The translations under genes were made by a program, and so were the position numbers. 64,000 nucleotides of DNA, from the NCBI GenBank assembly GCA_012934845.2, contig WNNJ02002572.1, positions 62,001 to 126,000 on the forward strand. The letters are read 5' to 3'. The notes under the pieces are model-generated. The model saw only the letters and a list, made by a program, of their open reading frames with translations. It was not told the DNA's origin and ran no database searches. Below are positions 53,161-64,000 of this stretch, piece after piece. Each line of letters begins with the position of its first letter. Position 1 is the first letter of the stretch. This DNA is from Pomphorhynchus laevis. Its lineage: Eukaryota > Acanthocephala > Palaeacanthocephala > Echinorhynchida > Pomphorhynchidae.

Positions 53161-53460
53161 TTAATAAACGGACATGAGAAATACATAAATCTGTAATATT
53201 ATAAAATTATTAAATAATTTCTTATTATGATGGGATAATATATTAAACAACGTATTAATATTTTAAAATATTGACGGAGGATCAATAAAACAAAATTTGC
53301 TTCTTCATTTGACTACCGGTTAATAAACGGACAAGAGAAATACATAATTCCATAATATTGTGAAATTACAAAATAATTTTTCATTGTGATGTGATAATAT
53401 ATTAATCAACGTATTAATATTTTAAAATATTGTCGGGGATTAATAGAACACAATTTGCTT
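53130..53460. repeat. block with truncated unit, copy 1 (paired with 54,831-55,160)
   Basis: The truncated joint CCAACGCATTTGACTACC at 53,141 recurs at 54,842, 1,701 bp away. Following variants TTATGATGGGATAATATATT or its GATTGGATAAT counterpart, AAACAAAATTTGCTTC, GGA(C)A(T/A)(A)GAGAAATACATAA and TATTGTCGG are shared, so the truncated unit was copied together with its neighbours. Confidence 0.8.
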
Positions 53461-53789
53461 CTTCATTTGACTACCTGTTAATAAACGGACATGAGAAATA
53501 AATAAATCTGTATAATTATAAAATTACAAAATAATTTATAATTATGATGTGATAACATATTAAATAACGTATTACAAATTTAAAATATTGACGGAGGATC
53601 AATAAAACACAATTTGCTTCTACATTTGACTACCTGTTAATAAACGAACATGAGAAATACATAAATCTGTTATATTACAAAATCATAAATAAATTTAAAA
53701 TTGTCACGTAATAATATATTAAAAAACGTATTCTAATTTTAAAATATTGAAGGAGAATTAATAAAGCACAATTTGCTTCTTCATTTGAC

Positions 53790-53925
53790 TACCAGTTAAT
53801 AAATAGACATGAGAAATACATAAATCGGTAATATTATAAAATTTGTAAAATAATTTATTATTATGATGTGATAATATATTACACAACGTATTACAGTTTT
53901 AAAATATTGACGGAGGACTAAAAAA
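53790..53925. repeat. CGGTAATATT/TTTGTAAAATAAT variant unit, first copy
   Basis: A monomer with CCAGTTAATAAAT, AATCGGTAATATTATAAAAT, TTGTAAAATAATTTATTATT and a following TTACAGTTTTAAAATATTGA. The same linked variants occur near 61,215-61,345, 62,350-62,480 and at the right edge from about 63,945, so this unit is a repeated member of a higher-order pattern in the right end of the array. Confidence 0.72.
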
Positions 53926-54830
53926 AAATATTTGCTTCTTCATTTGACAACCGGTTAAAAAACGGAAATGAGTAATACATAAATCTGTAATATTATAAAA
54001 TTTGAAAAATAATTTATAATTATGATGTGATAATATATAAAAATACGTATACCAATTTTAAAATATTGACTGAAGATGAATAAAACACAATTTGCTTCTT
54101 CATTTGACTGTCTGTTAATAAACGGACATGAGAAATACAAATATCTGAATTATTATAAAATTTTAAAACAATATATATAATTATGACGTGATAATATATT
54201 AAATAACGTATTACAATTTTAAAATAAACAAAAGCGGGATCAATAAAACACAATTTGCTTCTTCATTTGACTACCTGTTTTTAACGGACATGAGAAATAC
54301 ATAAATCTGTAATATTATAAAAATATTAAATAATTTATAATTATGATGTGATAATATATTAAACAACTTATTACAATTTTAAAATATTGACGGAGGATCA
54401 ATAAAATACAATTTGCTTCTTCATTTGACTACCTGTTAATAAACGGACATGAGAAATACATAAATCTGTAATTTTAAATAATTTTAAAATAATTTATAAT
54501 TATGATGTGATAATATATTAAATAACGTATTACAATTTTTAAATATTGACGAAGGATCACTAAAACACAATTTGCTTCTTCATTTGTCTACCTGTTAATA
54601 AACGGACATGAGAAATACATAAATCTGTGTTAATCAAAAAAATTATAAAACATTTTATAATTATGATGTGATAATATATTAAATAACGTATTACAATTTT
54701 AAAATATTGACGGAGGATCAATAAAACACAATTTGCTTCTTCATTTGACTACCTGTTAATAAACGGACATGAGAAATACATAAATCTGTAATATTATTAA
54801 ATTATAAAATAATTTATAATTATGATGTGA

Positions 54831-55160
54831 TAATATATTAACCAACGCATTTGACTACCTGTTAATTAACCGACATGAGAAATACATAAATCTATAATAT
54901 TATATAATTATAAAAAAGTTTATAATTTTGATTGGATAATATATTAAACAACGTATTAATATTTGAAAATATTGACGGAGGATCAATAAAACAAAATTTG
55001 CTTCTTCATTTGACTACCTGTTAATAAACGGAATAGAGAAATACATAAATCTGTAATATTATGAAATTAAATAATAATTTTTAATTATGATGTGATAATA
55101 TATTAAACAACGTATTAATATATTAAAATATTGTCGGAGGATAAATAAAACACAATTTGC
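54831..55160. repeat. block with truncated unit, copy 2
   Basis: Second occurrence of the CCAACGCATTTGACTACC joint (54,842) and its two following monomers; see 53,130-53,460. The surrounding units at 54,360-54,830 are unusually close to the consensus. Confidence 0.8.
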
Positions 55161-58100
55161 TTCTTCATTTGACTACCTGTTAATAAACAGACATGAGAAA
55201 ATCATAAATCTGTAATATTACAAAATTATAAAATAATTTATAATTATGATGAGATAATATATTAAATAAAGTAATACAATTTTAAAATATTGACGGAGGA
55301 TCAATAAAACACAATTTGCTTCTTTATTTGACTGCCTTTTAAAAAAGGGACATTAGAAATACATAAATCTGTAATATTATAACATTATAAAATAATTTAT
55401 AATTTTGACGTGATAATATATTAAAAAAACGTATTAAAATATTAAAATATTGACGGAGGATTAATAAAACACAATTTGCTTCTTCATTTGACTACCTGTA
55501 AATAAACGAACATTAGAAATACAAATATTTGCAATATTTTAAAATTAAATAATAATTTTTAATTATGATGTGATAATATATTAAAACATGTATTACAATT
55601 TTAAAATATTGACGGAAGATTAATAAAACACAATTTGCTTCTTTATTAGACTACCTGTTAATAAACAGACTTAAGAAATATATAAATCTGTAATATTACA
55701 AAATTTTTAAATAATTTATAATTATGATGTGATAATATAGTAGATAACGTAGTAATGTTTTAAAATATTGACGGAGGATTTTTAAAACACAATTTGCTAC
55801 TTCATTTGACTACCTGTTGAAAAACGGACATGAGAAATACACAAAAATCTGTAATATTTTAAAATAACAAAATAATTTTTAATTATGATGTAATAATATA
55901 TTAAATAACGTATTACAATTTTAAAATATTGACGGAGGATCAATAAAACACAATTTGCTTCTTCATTTGACTACCTGCTAATAAACTGACATGAGAAATA
56001 CATTAATCTGTTATTTTATAAAATTATAAATGAATTTATGATTATGAAGTAAAAATGTATTAAAAAAGGTATTCCAATTTTAAAAGATTAACGGAGGATT
56101 AATAAAACACAATTTGCTTCTTCATTTGACTACCAGTTAATAAACGGACATGAGAAATACATAAATCTGTAATATTTTAAAATTATAAAATAATTATAAT
56201 GATGATGTGATAATATATTAAACAAAGTATTACAATTTTAAAATAATGACGGAGCATTAATAAAACACAATTTGCTTCTTCATTTGACTACCTGTTGATA
56301 AACGGACATGAGAAATACATAAATCTGTATTATTAAAAAATTATAAAATAATTTATAATTATGATGTGATTATATAAAAAAAAACCGTATTACAAATTTA
56401 AAATTTGGACGGAGGATCAATAAAACACAATTTGCTTTTTCATTTGACTACCTGTTAATAAACAAACATGATAAAGACATAAATCTGTAATATTATAAAA
56501 TTACAAAATAATTTATAAATTATGATGTGATAATATATTAAATAACGTATTGCAATTTTAAAATATTGAGGGAGGGTCAATAAAACACAATTTGCTTCTT
56601 CATTTGACTACCTGTTAATAAACAGATATGAGAAATTCACAAATCTGTTATATTATAAAATTATAAATTTATTTATAATTGTGATGTAATAATATATAAA
56701 ACAACTTATTACAGTTTAAAAATATTGACGGAGGTGATTAAAACACAATTTGCTTCTTCATTTGACTAGCTGTGAATAAACGGACATGAGAAATATATAA
56801 ATCTTAATATTTTAAAATTATAAAAGAATTTATTATTATGATGTGATAATATATTAAATAACGTATACCAATTTTAAAATATTGACGGAGGATCAATAAA
56901 ACACAATTTGCTTCTTCATTTGACTACCTGTTAATAAACAAACATGATAAAGACATAAATCTGTAATATTTTAAAATTACAAAATAATTTCTAAATTATG
57001 ATGTGATAATATATTAAACAACGTATTGCAATTTTTAAATATTGACGAAGGGTCAATAAAACACAATTTGCTTCTTCATTTAACTACCTGTTAATAAACG
57101 GACATGAGAAATTCACAAATCTGTTATATTAAAAAATTTTAAATTTATTTATAATTGTGATGTAATAATATATAAAACAACGTATTACAATTTTAAAATA
57201 TTGATGGAGGGTCAATAAAACACAATTTTCTTCTTCATTTGACTACCTGTTAATAAACGGACATGAGAAATACATAAATCTCTATTATAACAAAATTATA
57301 GAATAATTTATAATTATGATGTGATAACATATTAAATTACGTATTACAATTTAAAAATATGGACGGATGATCAATAAAACACAACTTGCTTCTTCATTTG
57401 ACTACCTGTTAATAAAAGACATGAGAAATACATAAATCTGTTATTTTATAAAATAAGAAAATAATTTATAATCATTATATAATAATATATTAAACAACTT
57501 ATTACAATTTTAAAATATTGAAGGAGGATCAATAAAACACAATTTGCTTCTTCATTTGACTACCTGTTAATAAACGGACCTGAGAAATACAGATTTCTGT
57601 AATATTATAAAATTATAAAATAATTTATAATTATGTTGTGATAATATATTAAAAAACGTATTACAATATTAAAATAGTGACGGGGGATAAATAAAACACA
57701 GCTTGCGTCTTCATTTGACTATTTGTTAATTAACGGACATGAGAAATACATAAATTTGTAATATTGTAAAATTATAAAATAATTTATTATTATGATGTGA
57801 TAATATATTAAACAACGTATTACAGTTTTAAAAAATTGATGGAGGTGATTAAAACAAAATTTGCTTCTTCATTTGACTACCTGTAAATAAACGGACATGA
57901 GAAATACATAAATCTGTAATGTTATAAAATTATAAAATAATTTATAATTATGATGTGAATATATATTAAATAACGAATTTATATTTAAAAATATTGACGG
58001 AGGCTTTATAATATACAATTTGCTTCTTAAATTGACTACCTTTAAATAAACGGACAAGATAAATATATAAATCTGTAATATTTTAAATTTTTAAAATAAT

Positions 58101-60069
58101 TTTTAATTGTGATGTGATAATATATTAAACAACGTATTACAATTTTAAAATATTGACGGAGGATCAATTAAACACAATTTGCTTCTTCATTTGACTACCT
58201 GTTAATAAGCGGACATGAGAAATACATACATCTGTAATATTATTAAATTACAAAATAATTTATAATTATGATGTGATAATATCTTAAATAACGTATTCGT
58301 ATTTTAAAATATTGACGGTAGATTAATAAAACACAATTTGCTTCTTCATTTGACTACCAGTTAATTAAAGGACATGAGAAAAACATAAATCTGTAAAATT
58401 ATAAAATTACAAAATAATTTATAATTATAATGTGATAATATATTAAACAACGTATTAATATTTTTAAATATTGACGGAGGATCAACAAAACACAATTTGC
58501 TTCTTAATTTGACTACCTGTTAATAAACGGACAAGAGAAATACATAAATCTGTAATATTAAGAAATTACAAAATAATTTTTAATAATGATGTGATAATAA
58601 ATTAAACGACGTATTACAGTTTTAAAATATTGACGGAGAATTAATACACAATATTTGCTTCTTCATTTGACTATTTGTTTATAAACGGACATGAGAAATA
58701 CATAAATCTGTAATATTATAAAATTAAAAAATAATTTATAATTATGATGTGATAATATATTTAATAACGTATTAATATTTTAAAATTTTTACGGAGGATT
58801 AATAAAACACAATTTGCTTCTTCATTTGACTACCTGTTAATAAACAGACATGAGAAATACATAAATCTGTAATATTACAAAATTATAAAAAAATTTTTAA
58901 TTATGATGTGATAATATATTAAATAAAGTAATACAATTTCGAAATATTGACGGAGGATCAATAAAACACAATTTGCTTTTTCATTTGACTACCTGCATAT
59001 AAACGGACATGAGAAATACATAATTCTGTAATATTAAAAAAATAATAAAATAATTTATTATTACGATGTGATAATATATTAAAAAACGTATTACAAAATC
59101 AAATGTTTACGGGGATAAATAAAACACAATTTGCTTCTTCATTTGACTTGTTGTAAATAAACGGACATGAGATATACATAAACCTGTAAAATTAAAAAAT
59201 TATATAAAAATTTTAAATTATGATGGTATAATATATTAAATAACGTATTACAATTTTAAAATATTGACAGAGGATTAATAAAACACAATTTGCTTCTTCA
59301 TTGGAATACCTGTTAAAAAACGGAATTATGAAATACAAAAATTTGTAATATCATAGAATTACAAAATAATTTTCAATTATGATGTGATAATATATTAAAC
59401 AACGTATTACAGTTTTAAAATATTGACAGAGGATTAATAAAACAATAATTGCTTTTTCATTTGACAACCTGTCAATAAACGGACATGAGTAATACATAAA
59501 TCTGTAATATTATAAAATTAAAAAATAATCTTTAATTATGATGTGATAATATATTAAAATAAGTATTGTAATTTTAAAATATTGACGGAGGTTTAATAAA
59601 ACACAATTGGCTTCTTCATTTGAATACTTGTTAATAAACGGACATGAGAAATACATAAATCTGTAATATTATAAAATTACAAAATAATTTATAATTATGA
59701 TGTGATAATATATTTAACAACGTATTACAGTTTTAAAATATCGACGGAGGAATTACAAAACGATATTTGCTTCTTCAATTGACAAAGTGTTTATAAACGG
59801 ACATGAGTAATACATAAATCTGTAATATTATAAAATACAAATAAAATTCATAATTATGATGTGACAATATATTAAAATACGTATACCAATTTTTAAATAT
59901 TGACGGAGAATTAATAAAACACAATTTTCTTCTTCATTTGACTACCTGTTAATAAACGGACATGAGAAATACATTAATCTGTTATATTATAAAATTATAA
60001 ATAAATTTATAATTTTGATGTAATAATATATTAAATTACGTATTCTTATTTTAAAATATTGACGGAGGA

Positions 60070-63000
60070 TTAATAAAACACAATTTGCTTCGTATTTGAC
60101 TACCAGTTAATAAACGGACATGAGAAATACATAAATCTGTAATATTACAAAATTATAAAATTATTTATAATTATGATGTGACAATATATTAATTAACGTA
60201 TTAGTATTTTAAAATATTGACGGAGGATCAATAAAACACAATTTGCTTCTTCATTTGACTACCTGTTAATAAACGGACAAGAGAAATACATAAATCTGTA
60301 ATATTGTAAAATAATAAATTAATTTATTATTTCGATTTAATAATATATTAAATAAAGTTTTCTTTTTTTTTAAATATTGACGGAGGATTAATTAAACACA
60401 ATTTGCTTCGTCATTTGACTACCAGTTAATAAACGGACATGTGAAATTCATAAATCTGTTGTATTATAAAATTAAAAATTGATTTATGATTATGATGTTA
60501 TAATATATAAAACAACGTATTACAATTTTAAAATATTGACGGAGAATCAATAAAACACAATTTGCTTTTTCATTTGACTACCTGTTAATAAACGGATATG
60601 AGAAATACAAAAATCTGTTATATTATAAAATTATTAATTAATTTATAATTTTGATGTAATAATATATTAAAAAAAGTATTCTTATTTAAAAATATTGACG
60701 GAGGATTAATAAAACACAATTTGCTTCGTCATTTGAATACCAGTTTATAAACGAACATGAGAAATACATAAATCTGTAATAATATAAAATTATACAATAA
60801 TTTATAATTATGATGTGACAATATATTAAATAACGTTTTAATATTTTAAAAAATTGACGGAGGATTAATAAAACACAATTGGCTTCTTCATTTGAATACC
60901 TGTTAATAAACGGACGTGAGAAATACATAAATCTGTTATATTATAAAATTATAAATTTATTTATAATTTTGATGTAATAATATATAAAACAACGTAATAC
61001 AATTTTAAAATATTGACGGAGGATCAATAAAACACATTTTGCTTCTTTATTTGACTACCTGTTAATAAACGGACATGAGAAATAAATAAATCTGTTGTAT
61101 TATAAAATTACAAAATAATTTATAATTATGATGTGATAATATATTAAATAACGTACTACAATTTTAAAATATTAACGGAGTATCAATAAAACACAATTTT
61201 CTTCTTCATTTGACTACCAGTTAATAAACTTACATGAGAAATACATAAATCGGTAATATTATAAAATTTGTAAAATAATTTATTATTATGATGTGATAAT
61301 ATATTAAACAACATATTACAGTTTTAAAATATTGACGGAGGATTAATAAAACAATATTTGCTTCTTCATTTGACAAAGTGTTTATAAACGGACATGAGAA
61401 ATACATAAATCTGTTATATTATAAAATTATAAATTAATTTATAATTTTGATGTAATGATATATTAAATAACCAATTCTTTTTTTAAAATATTGACCAAAT
61501 ATTAATAAAACACAATTTGCTTCGTCATTTGACTACCCGTTAATAAACGGGCATGAGAAATACATAAATCTGTAATATTATAAAATTTTAAAATAATTTA
61601 TAATTATTATGTGACAATACATTAAATAACGTATTAATATTTTAAAATATAGAAGGAGAATCAATAAAACAAAATTTGCTTCTTCATTTGACTGCCTGTT
61701 AATAAACGGACAAGAGAAATACATAAATCAGTAATATTAAAAAATTAAATATTTATTTATAATTTTTATGTAATAATATATTAAACAACGTATTCTTATT
61801 TTTAAATATTGACGGAGGATTAATAAAACACAATTTGCTGCGTCATTTGACTACCAGTTTAAACACGGGCATGAGAAATTCATAAATCTGTTATATTATA
61901 AAATTATAAATTAATTTATAAATATGATGTAATAAATATATAAAAACACGTTTTACAATTTTAAAATATTGACGGAGGATCAATAAAACACAATATGCTT
62001 CTTCATTTGACAACCTGTTAATAAACGGACATGAGAAATTCATAAAGCTGTTATATTATAAAATTACATAAATCAGTAATATTAAAAAGTTATAAACAAA
62101 TTTATAATTTTGATGTAATAATATATAAAAAAAACGTATTAATATATTAAAATATTGACGGAGGATCAACAAAACACAATTTGCTTCTTCATTTGACTAT
62201 CTGTTAATAAACGGACATGAGAAATAGATAAATCTGTTATATTAAATAATTTTATATTAATTTATAATTTTGATGTAATAATATATTAAACAACGTATTC
62301 TTATTTTAAAATATTGACGGAGGATCAATAAAACACAATTTGCATCTTTATTTGAATAACAGTTAATAAACTTACATGAGAATACATAGATCGGTAATAT
62401 TATAAAATTTGTAAAATAATTTATTATTATGATGTGATAATATATAAAACAACGTATTACAATTTTAAAATATTGACGGAAGATTAATAAAACAATATTT
62501 GCTTCTTCATTTGACAACTTGTTTTTAAACGGAAATGAGTAATACATAAATCTGTAATATTATAAAATACAAAAATAATTTATAATTATGATGTGATAAT
62601 ATATTAAAATACGTAAAACAATTTTAAAATATTGATGGAGAATTAATAAAACACAATTTTCTTTTTCATTTGCCTACCTGTTAAGAAACGTACATGAGAA
62701 ATAAATAAATCTGTAATATTATAAAATTATACAATATTTTATAATTATGATGTGACAATATATTAAATAACGTATTAATGTTTAAAAATATTGACGAAGG
62801 GTTAAGTAAACACAATTTTCTTCGTCATTTGACTACCAGTAAATAAATGGACATGAGAAATACATAAATCTGTAATATTATAAAATTATTAAATATTTTT
62901 TAATTATGATGTGACAATATATTAAATAACGTATTAATATTTCAAAATATTGACAAAGGATCAATAAAAGACAATTTGCTTCTTTAATTGAATACCTGTT

Positions 63001-63690
63001 AATAAACGGAAATGAGAAATACATAAATCTGTAATATTATATAATTATAAAAAAATTTATAATTATGATGTGATAATATGTTAAATAAAGTATTACAATT
63101 TTAAAATATTGACGGAGGATCAATAAAACACAATTTTTTTCTCTATTTGACTACCTGTTAATAAACAGACATGAGAAATTCATAAAGCTGTTATATTATA
63201 AAATTAAATATTAATGTATAATTATGATGTAATAATATATAAAACAACGTATTACAATTTTAAAATATGGACTGAGGATCAATAAAACACAATTTGCTTC
63301 TTCATTTGACTACCTGTTAATAAACGGACATGAGAAATAAATAAATCTGCTTTTTAAAAAATTATAAAATAATTTATAATTATGATATGATAATATATTA
63401 AATAACGTATTACAATTTTAAAATATTGACGGAGGAATAATAAAACACAATTTGCGTCGTCATTTGACTACCAGTTAATAAACGGACATGAGAAATACAA
63501 ATATCTGTAAAAATATAAAATTATAAAATAATTTATAATTATGATGTGACAATATATTAAATAACGTTTTAATATTTTAAAATATTGACGGAGGATCAAT
63601 AAAACACAATTTGCTTCGTCATTTGACTACTAGTTAATAAACGGACATGAGAAATACATAAATCTGTAATATTATACAATAATAAAAGAA
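60070..63690. repeat. local subfamily D with CTTCGTCATTTGACTACCAG
   Basis: Monomers with GCTTCGTCATTTGACTACCA or a close form (60,080, 60,400, 60,725, 61,525, 61,850, 62,820, 63,445, 63,615), usually with CAGTTAATAAACGG in place of CTGTTAATAAACGG, are interspersed with other types here. A partial internal duplication of CTGTTATATTATAAAATTAC lies at 62,045-62,090. Confidence 0.75.
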
Positions 63691-64000
63691 TTTATAATTA
63701 TGATGTGACAATATATTAAAAACCGTATTAGTATTTTAAAATATTGACGGAGGATCAATAAAACACAATTTGCTTCTTCATTTGACTACCTGTTAATAAA
63801 CGGACATGAGAAATACATAAATCTGTAATATTATATAATTACAAAATAATTTACAATTATGATGTGATAATATATTAAACAACGTATTACAATTTTAAAA
63901 TATTGACGGAAGATCAATAAAACACAATTTGCTTCTTCATTCTACTAACTGTTAAGAAACTTACCTGAGAAATACATAGATCGGTAATATTATAAAATTT

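Larger units (their letters stand above)
44259..64000. repeat. 159-bp AT-rich satellite array, right segment
   Basis: The continuation of the array after LINE-B, in the same orientation and with the same monomer, about 124 copies, running past the window edge. Units near 60,000-63,700 form a local subfamily with GCTTCGTCATTTGACTACCA and CAGTTAATAAACGGAC, not prominent further left, so sequence types are regionally clustered. The segment holds the paired blocks at 44.4, 44.8/49.1 and 53.1/54.8 kb and the rearranged unit at 53,040. Confidence 0.97.

Noticed and set aside
9703-62547. Minus-strand open frames of 60-109 codons in the satellite, starting like MYFSCPFINR
   Set aside because: The monomer is 159 bp, a multiple of three, so one frame repeats in register. 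The consensus has stops in that frame (after FINR and near the end of the A/T half), and frames appear only where mutations remove them.
6027-64000. CRISPR array
   Set aside because: The units are 159 bp and repeat throughout with no unique spacers, and the setting is an animal genome.
6027-64000. CENP-B box in the satellite
   Set aside because: The best region (CTTCRTCATTTGACTACC through AACGG) does not match the spacing of the TTCG-N4-A-N2-CGGG pattern.
6027-64000. Hammerhead ribozyme in satellite monomers
   Set aside because: CTGATGA occurs only sporadically by mutation (as near 46,870) and no paired GAAAC core at the right distance is seen.

Overview
The window looks like one end of a very large satellite array in an AT-rich animal genome. 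Three retroelement types that are common in arthropods (a gag-bearing LINE, a second endonuclease-type LINE and a Penelope-like fossil) make an arthropod my best guess, but nothing fixes the species. I find no host protein gene, tRNA, rRNA or CRISPR array.

Left flank, 1-6,026. The first ~90 bases have ordinary base composition and may hold the tail of a coding frame. Bases 90-2,604 are AT-rich and mostly empty. They hold a pair of ~100-bp direct repeats, two perfect hairpins and two minus-strand pieces that resemble parts of a Penelope-like reverse transcriptase. A GC-richer block at 2,605-5,817 is a decayed minus-strand LINE (called LINE-A): zinc-knuckle ORF1, then an apurinic-type endonuclease and a reverse transcriptase. 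Bases 5,818-6,026 are unassigned.

Array, 6,027 to the right edge, continuing beyond it. About 55 kb consists of a head-to-tail satellite. By eye the monomer is 159 bp, roughly 80% A+T, about 345 copies, all in one orientation. Monomers fall into subfamilies and form higher-order blocks: a 2.7-kb tandem duplication, a 653-bp tandem duplication, an ~840-bp multimonomer block found three to five times, and several distant paired segments. Adjacent identical or near-identical monomers, truncated monomers and one apparent conversion patch record recent turnover.

At 41,227-44,258 the array is interrupted by a second minus-strand LINE (LINE-B), flanked by an 11-bp target duplication of satellite sequence and with the satellite phase kept. 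Its endonuclease-reverse transcriptase frame is open for 886 codons, with one frameshift before a C-terminal zinc motif, so it is young compared with LINE-A.

The minus-strand open frames of 60-109 codons scattered through the array are by-products of the satellite and are not annotated as genes. The most interesting aspect is the array itself: its size, uniform orientation, higher-order structure and retroelement insertion make it a candidate centromeric or pericentromeric satellite. That is inference and cannot be settled from sequence alone.
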